From: Bordetella parapertussis
GTDB lineage: Bacteria; Pseudomonadota; Gammaproteobacteria; Burkholderiales; Burkholderiaceae_C
Assembly (NCBI GenBank): GCA_943328885.2
Contig: CALQBT020000106.1
Coordinates: 1-7,868, forward strand
Reading direction: 5' to 3'
DNA: 7,868 nt
Each line of letters begins with the position of its first letter. Position 1 is the stretch's first letter. The position numbers and the translations under genes are program-made. The notes beneath the pieces were generated by a model. That model ran no database searches. It saw only the letters and a list, made by a program, of their open reading frames with translations, and was not told the origin of the DNA. Positions 1 through 6,698 of the stretch are shown one piece after another.

Positions 1-389
1 GGCTCAACGTCAAACACGATATCGCGCTGCCAGTTTCCGCGATCCCAGCGTTCTGCCAGCGTACGGACGCGGCGCTGTCCGAGGCCTTTCCAGGCATACG
101 GCTGGTCAATTTCGGCCACCTGGGCGACGGCAACCTGCACTACAACGTGCAGTGTCCCGAGGGCGGTGAAGGGCTGGCATTTCTGGACCAGCATGAGGAG
201 ACGATCAACGGAATCGTTTTCGACGCAGTGCAGGCCTGCAATGGATCGTTCTCAGCCGAACACGGCATCGGCGCACTCAAACGCGACGCGCTGGCCGAGC
301 GCAAATCACCGGTGGCGCTGGGCATGATGCGCGCGATCAAGCAAGCGCTCGACCCGCAGGGCAGGCTCAATCCAGGGCGATTGCTTTAG
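1..389 (+). CDS. FAD-linked oxidase, C-terminal part (D-2-hydroxyacid dehydrogenase type), 5' end outside window
   Basis: Only the last 128 codons are present, read in the frame beginning at base 3 and ending at TAG 387-389. The fragment matches the C-terminal domain of the VAO/PCMH flavoprotein family (FAD-linked oxidase C, as in GlcD, D-lactate dehydrogenase and D-2-hydroxyglutarate dehydrogenase). Seen directly are the FGHLGDGNLH motif at local residues 37-46, the SAEHGIG..KR motif at 84-94, and the ending DPQGRLNPGRLL. In the D-2-hydroxyglutarate dehydrogenase branch, the two histidines of HxGDGNLH and the glutamate of EHGIG bind a divalent metal beside the substrate, and all three are present. 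The form FGHLGDGNLH is closer to that branch than to GlcD. The likely role is flavin-dependent oxidation of a D-2-hydroxyacid in the cytoplasm, but the substrate cannot be fixed from this fragment. The gene converges on the DUF1178 gene. Confidence 0.88.
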   Translation, partial: LNVKHDIALPVSAIPAFCQRTDAALSEAFPGIRLVNFGHLGDGNLHYNVQCPEGGEGLAFLDQHEETINGIVFDAVQACNGSFSAEHGIGALKRDALAERKSPVALGMMRAIKQALDPQGRLNPGRLL

Positions 390-396
390 CGCGCCA

Positions 397-426
397 GGGG
401 CTCAATGTGCAGGGCCTTTGAGCCCC
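397..426. terminator. Inverted repeat between convergent genes, possible bidirectional terminator
   Basis: A perfect 9-bp inverted repeat has arms GGGGCTCAA (397-405) and TTGAGCCCC (418-426) around a 12-base loop. It begins 8 bases after the stop of the plus-strand oxidase gene and includes the last codons and the TGA (402-404) of the minus-strand DUF1178 gene. It could therefore end transcription from both sides. Neither side is followed by a run of T, so this is not a canonical intrinsic terminator. It could instead protect the 3' end of the mRNA or work with Rho. Confidence 0.4.
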
Positions 427-878
427 GCCGGCAAGGGCAAAGCCATGACCTCGATGCCCTCGTCAGCGAGCGCCGCGCGCTCGTGCGGCGTGGCTTGCCC
501 ACGGATACCGCGATGCTCGGTCTCGCCGTAATGGATGCGCCGGGCTTCCTCGGGGAAACGCTCACCGACGTCCTCGGTGTGTTGAAGCACATGGTCGACC
601 GCCCGCATCCAAAGCGCCTGCATGTCTGCCGGCGAGAGCTCGGTTGGCGACGCCGCGTTCTTGGCAACAGCCAATGACTTGTCGGTGGCGGGCTGCGCGG
701 GCTCACGCGCCCCCGAGAGGTTGAGCCGCGGCGCGCTGGGCAGTCGGCTGATGGCCTTGTCTGCGCACATCGGACACTCGATCGCCTTCCTGGCGTTCTG
801 GTCCAGGAAGTCTTCTTCAGACCCAAACCACCCTTCAAAAGCGTGGTGGTAGGTGCAGCGCAAGTTCAAGACCTTCAT
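402..878 (-). CDS. DUF1178 family protein, putative small zinc-binding protein
   Basis: This is a 158-residue cytoplasmic protein without signal peptide or membrane segment. The N-terminal part (about residues 1-54) is typical of DUF1178: MKVLNLRC, HHAFEGWFGSEEDF, then ECPMC at 34-38 and SRLPSAPRLNLSG at 44-56. Cys8 with nearby His11/His12, plus the Cys35-x2-Cys38 pair, looks like a zinc-ribbon-type site. That is inference; the biochemical function of the family is unknown to me. Residues about 57-80 are rich in Ala, Pro and Ser and look like a flexible linker. The C-terminal half is predicted helical and contains a FPEEARRIHYGETEHRGIRG stretch at 108-127 that is also characteristic of the family. 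The start codon shares ATGA with the stop of the NUDIX gene and has no Shine-Dalgarno sequence, so translation is probably coupled by reinitiation. This is the last gene of the minus-strand unit. Confidence 0.85.
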   Translation of the reverse strand: MKVLNLRCTYHHAFEGWFGSEEDFLDQNARKAIECPMCADKAISRLPSAPRLNLSGAREPAQPATDKSLAVAKNAASPTELSPADMQALWMRAVDHVLQHTEDVGERFPEEARRIHYGETEHRGIRGQATPHERAALADEGIEVMALPLPAGLKGPAH

Positions 879-1480
879 CGTGCGTGCATTATCGACGCCG
901 CACCTTCATCGGCGCTCTGCCATTCGAGTGGCCACAAACCAGCGCGCCACTTCTGCAACCACTGCAGCGCGATCAGCGTCTTGACATCGCTGAGTTCGCC
1001 ACGCGCTGCCAGCGCATCGAGTTCGGCCTCGGTCATCAGGCAGACATCGATCAACTCGCCGTGGTCGAGTGCACGCTGGCCCGCTCGAAGGCCGCGCGCA
1101 AACCAGATTTCTATACCCTCAGTGGAATAGGCGCAGGCGTTGTGAATTCGGCAGGCGCGAGCCCATTCGGCGGCTCGGTAACCCGTCTCCTCGGCGAGCT
1201 CGCGCTGCGCGCAGACCAGCACCTGTTCACCGGCTTCGAGCTTGCCAGCCGGAAACTCCAGCATCACGCGCCCTAGCGCATACCGGTACTGGCGCTCCAT
1301 CACCAGGCGCCCATCGTCGAGCAGCGGCAACACCATCACCGCCCCAGGATGGACGATGTACTCGCGGGTCGCGGTCTGGCCATCGGGCAAGGCGATGGTG
1401 TCGCGTCGGACATCGAGAAAGTTGCCGCGGTAGACCTGCTCACCGCCGAGCCTGCGCTCGATCAGATGGGCGTCATCCAT
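875..1480 (-). CDS. NUDIX hydrolase, ADP-ribose pyrophosphatase-like
   Basis: This 201-residue protein has a complete Nudix box at residues 79-101 (G79, E85, R93-E94, E97-E98, G100), matching GX5EX7REUXEEXGU. That is the Mg-binding catalytic helix that splits a nucleoside diphosphate linked to another group. The preceding REYIVHPGAVMVLPL (39-53) and the FPAGK leading into the box are typical of the ADP-ribose pyrophosphatase (NudF) branch. The proposed reaction is ADP-ribose to AMP plus ribose 5-phosphate in the cytosol. The proline expected about 16 residues after the box in classical ADP-ribose enzymes is not seen (residues 113-119 read HNACAYS), so the substrate is less certain than the fold. 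ATG 1478-1480 is the best start because an in-frame TGA lies 18 bases upstream (1496-1498). No Shine-Dalgarno sequence is visible. The gene begins 59 bases after nuoN and overlaps the DUF1178 gene by 4 bases. Confidence 0.88.
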   Translation of the reverse strand: MDDAHLIERRLGGEQVYRGNFLDVRRDTIALPDGQTATREYIVHPGAVMVLPLLDDGRLVMERQYRYALGRVMLEFPAGKLEAGEQVLVCAQRELAEETGYRAAEWARACRIHNACAYSTEGIEIWFARGLRAGQRALDHGELIDVCLMTEAELDALAARGELSDVKTLIALQWLQKWRAGLWPLEWQSADEGAASIMHAR

Positions 1481-1539
1481 GCGTGGTGCGTGATTTCAAA
1501 CCGCCACCTAGGCGACAAGCCGGCCGGCAGATAAGGGGC

Positions 1540-3021
1540 TCAAGTCGCCAGCGCACGCAGGATCGCGTCGCGGCACATCGCCATCAAGCCGCCGGGCAGC
1601 AGGCCAAAGCCCAGCACCGCCACACCGTTGAGGGCCAGCAGCGCGCTGATGCCACCGGATTGCAGCGGCTTGGAAGCGTCCGTCGGCGGGTCGAAATACA
1701 TCACCTTGACGACCCGCAGATAGTAGAAGGCACCGACCAGAGACAGCATCACTGCGATCACGGCCAACACGATGTAGCCGGGCAGATTGGTCGTGATCAG
1801 CGCCTGCAGAATCGACAGCTTGGCGTAGAAACCAACCATTGGCGGCACGCCAGCGAGCGAAAACATGAACAGCGTCATGATGCCCGCCAGCCACGGTGCG
1901 CGCTTGGCCAGACCGGCCAGATCACCGATCTCCTCGCTCTCAAAACCGGCGCGGGCCAGGAACATGATCAGCCCGAAAGTGCCTAGCGTCGTGATCACGT
2001 AGCTGACGACGTAGAACATCGCCGAGCTGTAGGCATTGCCAGCCGACAGCGTGTTGCCGCTGATCACACCGGCCGTCATGCCCAGCAGCATGAAACCCAT
2101 CTGCGAGATGGTGGAATAAGCGAGCATGCGTTTGAAGTTGGTCTGCGCGATTGCCGCAAGATTGCCGATCACCAGCGATGACACCGCCAGCACCATCAGC
2201 ATCTGCTGCCAGTCCACCGCCAGCCCCAACATGCCTTCGACCAGCAAGCGGATCGTGATCGCGAACGCCGCCAGCTTCGGTGCCCCGCCGATCAGCAGCG
2301 TGACCGCTGTCGGCGCACCCTGGTAGACATCGGGTACCCACATGTGGAAAGGCACGACACCGAGCTTGAAAGCCAAGCCGGCAACGATGAAGACGACGCC
2401 GAAGGTCAGCACCGTGCCGTTGATGCGGCCGGTCGAGATCGCGTTGAAGACCTCGTTGATCTCAAGCGAGCGGGTCGCGCCGTACATCATCGACAGACCA
2501 TAGAGCAAGAAGCCCGAAGCCAGCGCGCCGAGCACGAAGTACTTCATCGCCGCCTCGGTCGACACGCCATGGTCGCGGCGCAGCGCCACCAGCGCGTACA
2601 GCGACAGGCTCATCAACTCCAGCCCGAGGTAGACGACCAGGAAGTTGTTGGCCGAGCACATCACGCAGATGCCCAGCAACACGAACATCGACAGCGTGAA
2701 GAACTCGCCCTTGAGCATGTCGCGGCTGGCGATGTAGGGCTGGGCATAGGCGATCGTGACCATCACCGCCAGCGTGGCGAAGAAGGCCAGCAAATGGCCC
2801 ATCGGATCGCCGACCATCATGCGTTGCATGCCGTAGATCGTCGCGCCACCATCGTAGAAAACCCAGTGCAGCGCGGCCACTGCGCCCAGGCTGACCTGCG
2901 CCAGCCAGAAGGTGGGACGGCGCTCGGGGTCGGTGACGAACAAATCCACCAGCGCGACAGCGCAGGCCATCAGCAGCAGCAGGGCTTCGGGGTAGACGAC
3001 CAGCCAGTTCATTGAATTCAT
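1540..3021 (-). CDS. nuoN: NADH-quinone oxidoreductase subunit N
   Basis: NuoN is one of three antiporter-like proton-channel subunits in the membrane arm of complex I, lying between the small core subunits (A, J, K) and NuoM. The 493 residues and the predicted 14 transmembrane helices fit the family. The key residues of the half-channels are present: Glu135 in YLGLELMSLSLYAL (E. coli Glu133), Lys160 after HGVSTEAAM, Lys219 in AGLAFKLGVVPFH (E. coli Lys217), Lys249 in GGAPK (E. coli Lys247), and Lys401 in GFYAKLSIL (E. coli Lys395). Two ATG codons compete for the start, 3019-3021 and 3010-3012 (MNSM). A GGAG at 3033-3036 lies 11 bases before the first, and neither spacing is ideal. I kept the first because it makes an ATGA overlap with a small frame upstream. 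It is the last nuo gene here. Confidence 0.98.
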   Translation of the reverse strand: MNSMNWLVVYPEALLLLMACAVALVDLFVTDPERRPTFWLAQVSLGAVAALHWVFYDGGATIYGMQRMMVGDPMGHLLAFFATLAVMVTIAYAQPYIASRDMLKGEFFTLSMFVLLGICVMCSANNFLVVYLGLELMSLSLYALVALRRDHGVSTEAAMKYFVLGALASGFLLYGLSMMYGATRSLEINEVFNAISTGRINGTVLTFGVVFIVAGLAFKLGVVPFHMWVPDVYQGAPTAVTLLIGGAPKLAAFAITIRLLVEGMLGLAVDWQQMLMVLAVSSLVIGNLAAIAQTNFKRMLAYSTISQMGFMLLGMTAGVISGNTLSAGNAYSSAMFYVVSYVITTLGTFGLIMFLARAGFESEEIGDLAGLAKRAPWLAGIMTLFMFSLAGVPPMVGFYAKLSILQALITTNLPGYIVLAVIAVMLSLVGAFYYLRVVKVMYFDPPTDASKPLQSGGISALLALNGVAVLGFGLLPGGLMAMCRDAILRALAT

Positions 3022-3116
3022 GTTCTCTTGTGCTCCGGATCAGTCGCTGCCGGGCCGCCCCAAGACGGCTCAAACCCTGTTGAGGGGCAGCGAACAACGT
3101 GAGCGTGGGACTTCAT
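3018..3116 (-). CDS. Possible 32-codon small ORF filling the nuoM-nuoN spacer
   Basis: An ATG at 3114-3116 starts one base after the nuoM stop (3118-3120). The frame stays open for 32 codons and ends with TGA 3018-3020, which overlaps the nuoN ATG as ATGA. The predicted peptide starts MKSHAHVVRC and ends DPEHKRT. It is hydrophilic, has no membrane segment, and resembles no family I know. There is no Shine-Dalgarno sequence, so translation would need reinitiation after nuoM. Codons such as TCA, ACA, TTT, TCT and AGA are unlike those of the neighbouring genes, which argues against selection on the peptide itself. If real, its role may be to carry ribosomes across the spacer to nuoN. It may equally be a chance frame. 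Confidence 0.2.
   Translation of the reverse strand: MKSHAHVVRCPSTGFEPSWGGPAATDPEHKRT
3044..3093 (-). other. Potential branched RNA fold in the nuoM-nuoN spacer
   Basis: A perfect 8-bp outer stem joins TCGCTGCC (3044-3051) and GGCAGCGA (3086-3093). Inside are two small hairpins: GCCG/CGGC (3054-3057 with 3066-3069, 8-base loop) and TCAA/TTGA (3070-3073 with 3080-3083). An alternative pairing of GCCGCCCC (3054-3061) with GGGGCAGC (3084-3091), 7 of 8 positions, would exclude the outer stem. The fold would sit in the mRNA shortly before the nuoN ribosome-binding region. A role in mRNA stability or translation of nuoN is inference. Confidence 0.35.
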
Positions 3117-3117
3117 G

Positions 3118-4599
3118 TCAGTGCAGTTTGGAGACCGCGACGTGCTTGAGCAGTTCGGTCACCGACACATGCATCACATCGGTGAAGGGCTTGGGGTAGA
3201 CGCCCATGACCAGCGTGGCCAAGGCCAACACGGCCATGATGCCGAACTCGCGGGCGTTGAGATCGGTCAGGTCGCGAACATGGTGGTTGGTCACCGCGCC
3301 AAAGTAGACCCGCTTGTACATCCACAACGAATAGGCAGCGCCCGAGATCAGCGCGGTCGCGGCGACCGCGCCGAGCCAGAAATTGACCGACACGGTGCCC
3401 AGGATCACCATCCACTCGCCGACGAATCCGCCGGTGCCCGGCAGGCCGCAATTGGCCATCGTGAAAAACAGCGCGAAGGCCGCGAACTTGGGCATCGTGT
3501 TGGCCACACCGCCGTAGCTGGCAATGTCGCGCGAGTGAACCCGGTCGTAGAGCACGCCGATCGCCAAGAACATTGCACCTGAGACAAAACCGTGCGAGAT
3601 CATCTGCACCAGTCCGCCCGAGACACCGAGCTCATTGAAGATGAAGAACCCCAGCGTGACGAACCCCATGTGGGCGATTGAAGAGTAAGCGACCAGCTTC
3701 TTCATGTCCTGCTGCACCAAGGCCACCAGGCCGATGTAGACCACCGCGACCAGGCTCAGCGCGATGATGACCCAGGCGTATTGGTGCGAGGCGTCGGGCG
3801 CGATCGGCATCGAGAAACGCAGAAAACCGTAGGCGCCGAGCTTGAGCATGATCGCCGCCAGCACGACCGAGCCGCCGGTGGGGGCCTCGACGTGGGCGTC
3901 GGGCAGCCAGGTGTGCACCGGCCACATCGGCACCTTGACCGAGAACGCCGCGAAGAATGCGAAAAACAGCCATGCCTGCTGCTGCAAGTCCAGCGGCAGC
4001 TTGTGCCAGGTCGCGATGTCAAAGCTGCCACCCGACTTGTAGTAGAGGTAGATCAGCGCCACCAGCATCAACAGCGACCCCGCCAGCGTGTAGAGGAAGA
4101 ACTTGAAGGCCGCATAGACCCGGCGCGGACCGCCCCAGACGCCGATGATGATGTACATCGGGATCAGCGTGGCCTCGAAGAACACATAGAACAACAGCCC
4201 ATCGGCAGCGCAAAAGACACCGACCATCAGGCCCGAGAGGATCTGGAAAGCGCCCATGTACTGCGCCACGCGGTCGGTGATCACCTGCCAACCCGCCAAC
4301 ACCACGATGATGTTGATGAAGGCCGTGAGCGGGACGAACCAGACCGAGATGCCGTCCACGCCGAGGTGGTAGTGCACATTGAAGCGGGCGATCCATGGCA
4401 GGTTTTCCTGGAACTGCAGCGCCGCGCTGGCGTTGTCGAAACCCGTGATCAGCGGGATCGTGACGAGGAAGCTGGCCACCGCGCCCACCAGCGCCAGCCA
4501 GCGCGCAGCGCCAGGCTGGTCGTCGCGGCCCAAGGCCAGCAGCAGGATGCCCACAGCGATCGGCAGCCAGATCGAAACACTCAAAAGTCCGAAACCCAT
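3118..4599 (-). CDS. nuoM: NADH-quinone oxidoreductase subunit M
   Basis: NuoM is the middle antiporter-like proton pump of the complex I membrane arm, between NuoL and NuoN. It has 493 residues with about 14 predicted transmembrane helices and no long extension. Residues of the channel are seen in the expected contexts: Glu142 in YVFFEATLIPMY (E. coli Glu144), Lys222 in FSVKVPMWPVHTWLPDAH (E. coli Lys234), Lys253 in AAIMLKLGAYG (E. coli Lys265), and Glu395 in GGFVGEWMVILG (E. coli Glu407). The start at ATG 4597-4599 is well supported by GGAG at 4606-4609, six bases upstream. The gene follows nuoL after only 21 bases, and its stop is followed by a 97-base spacer before nuoN. Confidence 0.98.
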   Translation of the reverse strand: MGFGLLSVSIWLPIAVGILLLALGRDDQPGAARWLALVGAVASFLVTIPLITGFDNASAALQFQENLPWIARFNVHYHLGVDGISVWFVPLTAFINIIVVLAGWQVITDRVAQYMGAFQILSGLMVGVFCAADGLLFYVFFEATLIPMYIIIGVWGGPRRVYAAFKFFLYTLAGSLLMLVALIYLYYKSGGSFDIATWHKLPLDLQQQAWLFFAFFAAFSVKVPMWPVHTWLPDAHVEAPTGGSVVLAAIMLKLGAYGFLRFSMPIAPDASHQYAWVIIALSLVAVVYIGLVALVQQDMKKLVAYSSIAHMGFVTLGFFIFNELGVSGGLVQMISHGFVSGAMFLAIGVLYDRVHSRDIASYGGVANTMPKFAAFALFFTMANCGLPGTGGFVGEWMVILGTVSVNFWLGAVAATALISGAAYSLWMYKRVYFGAVTNHHVRDLTDLNAREFGIMAVLALATLVMGVYPKPFTDVMHVSVTELLKHVAVSKLH

Positions 4600-4605
4600 A
4601 TTTTT

Positions 4606-4609
4606 CTCC
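4606..4609 (-). promoter_or_regulatory. Ribosome-binding site of nuoM
   Basis: GGAG on the minus strand lies six bases before the nuoM ATG. It sits within the 21-base nuoL-nuoM spacer and fixes the nuoM start. It is the clearest Shine-Dalgarno sequence, together with that of nuoK, among the nuo genes of this window. Confidence 0.7.
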
Positions 4610-4620
4610 GCCCTGCCGAT

Positions 4621-6684
4621 TCAGCGGCCTGTCAGGCCGGAAACAAAGGGCAACAACACGGCGGGCCACAACTGCCAGGTCAGCATGCCGAACACGCCCA
4701 GCAGCATCACCAAGGCATACCAGTAGACATGACCGGTCTGCACCAGACGCGTCAGGTTGGCCAGCAGGCCCACGGCGCGGGCCGAACCGTTGATCAGCAC
4801 ACCATCGATCAGCCCCATGTCGCCGCCCTTCCACAGGCCGCGCCCCAGACCACGCGCACCCGCTGCCAGCACGTTCTCGTTGAACCAGTCGAAGTAGTAC
4901 TTGTTCTCCAGCAATCGCATGACCGGCGCCAGCGCCTTGCCGATCGCCACCGGCAAGGCCGGCATCACCCTGTAGAACAGGTAGGCCAAGGCAACACCGC
5001 AAACCGCCAGGATGAAGGGTAGCGTGGTCAGCGCATGCGTTGCCATCGCCGCAGCACCGTGGAACTCCTGGGCCAGTTCCTTCATCGCGTGGTGGTGCTC
5101 GCCGTGCACCGCGATCGAGTCCTTGAAGAAGTCACCAAACAGCATCGGGCCTATCGTCAGGTAGCCGATCACGACCGAGGGAATTGCCAACAGCACCAGC
5201 GGCAGCCAGACCACCCAGGGCGATTCGTGCGGCACATGGACATGGGCATGGCCGTGGTCGCCATGGTCGTCATGCCCAGCAGCGTGCTCGGGAGGAAATG
5301 GCTTGTGCCGGAAGTTCTCCGGCCCGTGGAAGACCAGAAAGTACATCCGGAACGAGTAGAACGCGGTGACGAAGACGCCGATCAACACCGCGGCATAGGC
5401 CCAAGGCGCTGCCGGCAGGTGGCTGGCCTTGACAGCCTCGATGATCGAGTCCTTGGAATAAAAGCCCGCAAAGAACGGTGTGCCGATCAGCGCAAGCGAT
5501 CCCAGCAGCGAGGTGATCCAAGTGATGGGCATGTACTTGCGCAGGCCACCCATGTTGCGGATGTCCTGGTCGTGGTGCATGCCGATGATCACCGAGCCCG
5601 CGCCCAGGAACAGCAGCGCCTTGAAGAACGCATGCGTCATCAGGTGGAACACCGCCACCGAATAGGCCGACGCGCCCAGCGCCACCGTCATATAGCCAAG
5701 CTGCGACAGCGTGGAGTACGCCACCACACGCTTGATGTCGGTTTGGATGATGCCCAGAAAGCCCATGAACAGCGCCGTGATCGCCCCGATGACCAGGATG
5801 AAGTTCAGTGCGGTGTCCGACAACTCGAACAGCGGCGACATGCGCGCGACCATGAAGATACCTGCCGTGACCATGGTCGCCGCGTGGATCAGCGCCGAGA
5901 TCGGCGTCGGGCCTTCCATCGAGTCGGGCAACCAGACATGCAGCGGGAACTGCGCGCTCTTGCCCATCGCCCCGATGAACAGGCAGATGCAGGTGACGGT
6001 GATCAGCATCCACTCGTCGCCGCCAAAGGGGTTGGCAAATCCGATCTTGGCCAGTTCATCGGCCTTGCCGAAAGCATCCGCGTAGGACAGCGTGCCGGCA
6101 TAGGCCACGATCAGGCCGATGCCCAGGATGAAGCCGAAGTCGCCAACGCGGTTGACCAGGAAGGCCTTCATGTTGGCGAAGATCGCCGTCGGCTTGGTGT
6201 ACCAGAAACCGATCAGCAGGTAGCTCACCAGACCGACCGCCTCCCAGCCGAAGAACAGTTGCAGGAAGTTGTTGCTCATCACCAACATCAGCATGCTGAA
6301 GGTGAACAGCGAGATGTACGAAAAGAATCTCTGGTAGCCCGGGTCCTCGGCCATGTAGCCGACGGTGTAGACATGGACCATCAGCGAGACGAAGGTGACG
6401 ACCACCATCATCATCGCGGTCAGGCCATCGACCAGGAAGCCGACCTCCATCTTCAGGCCGCCCAGGTTCATCCATTCGTAGATCGTGGCGTTGAATCGCG
6501 CACCGGCGAGTACGTCATTGAGCACGATCGCCGACAGGATGAAGGAGATCAGCACGCCGAGGATGGTGACGCTGTGGGCGCCGGCACGGCCGATGGCCTT
6601 GCCGAAAAATCCTGCAAGCACGGCACCGGCCAGTGGCGCCAGGGGCACCGCGAGCAACAAGTTCTGGGAGAGTTGTGCAGCCAT
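4621..6684 (-). CDS. nuoL: NADH-quinone oxidoreductase subunit L
   Basis: NuoL is the distal proton pump of the complex I membrane arm and carries the long lateral helix that runs along the arm. Its 687 residues exceed the roughly 613 of E. coli NuoL. Channel residues are seen: Glu148 in FFGWEAVGLVSYLLIGFW (E. coli Glu144), Asp182 in NRVGDFGF, Lys242 in GKSAQFPLHVWLPDSMEG, His267 in SALIHAATM, and Lys355 in THAFFKALLFLGAG. The C-terminal part holds the presumed lateral-helix region and a final membrane segment at about 654-682. Extra length lies partly in a histidine-rich loop (ten His between residues 453 and 486) and a second cluster (five His between 527 and 542). The start at ATG 6682-6684 has only a weak upstream signal and lies 94 bases after nuoK, behind a structured spacer. 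Confidence 0.98.
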   Translation of the reverse strand: MAAQLSQNLLLAVPLAPLAGAVLAGFFGKAIGRAGAHSVTILGVLISFILSAIVLNDVLAGARFNATIYEWMNLGGLKMEVGFLVDGLTAMMMVVVTFVSLMVHVYTVGYMAEDPGYQRFFSYISLFTFSMLMLVMSNNFLQLFFGWEAVGLVSYLLIGFWYTKPTAIFANMKAFLVNRVGDFGFILGIGLIVAYAGTLSYADAFGKADELAKIGFANPFGGDEWMLITVTCICLFIGAMGKSAQFPLHVWLPDSMEGPTPISALIHAATMVTAGIFMVARMSPLFELSDTALNFILVIGAITALFMGFLGIIQTDIKRVVAYSTLSQLGYMTVALGASAYSVAVFHLMTHAFFKALLFLGAGSVIIGMHHDQDIRNMGGLRKYMPITWITSLLGSLALIGTPFFAGFYSKDSIIEAVKASHLPAAPWAYAAVLIGVFVTAFYSFRMYFLVFHGPENFRHKPFPPEHAAGHDDHGDHGHAHVHVPHESPWVVWLPLVLLAIPSVVIGYLTIGPMLFGDFFKDSIAVHGEHHHAMKELAQEFHGAAAMATHALTTLPFILAVCGVALAYLFYRVMPALPVAIGKALAPVMRLLENKYYFDWFNENVLAAGARGLGRGLWKGGDMGLIDGVLINGSARAVGLLANLTRLVQTGHVYWYALVMLLGVFGMLTWQLWPAVLLPFVSGLTGR

Positions 6685-6698
6685 TTTTTCTACTTGGG

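Noticed and set aside
1..389. Naming the partial oxidase glcD
   Set aside because: The HLGDGNLH and EHGIG motifs are shared by several members of the family. Without the N-terminal FAD-binding part and neighbours, the substrate cannot be chosen.
1481..1539. A promoter for the NUDIX gene in the gap after nuoN
   Set aside because: I found no convincing -35/-10 pair in these 59 GC-rich bases, and co-transcription with nuo is the simpler reading.
1069..1986. A 305-codon plus-strand frame across the NUDIX gene and the nuoN end
   Set aside because: Arg/His/Gln-rich shadow crossing a gene boundary, with no domain and no credible start signal.
2344..3015. A 223-codon plus-strand frame antisense to nuoN
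   Set aside because: Composition typical of an antisense shadow; nuoN is unambiguous.
3781..5022. A 413-codon plus-strand open frame antisense to nuoM and the end of nuoL
   Set aside because: Same low-complexity His/Gln/Arg/Asp composition, crosses two real genes, and has no recognisable motif.
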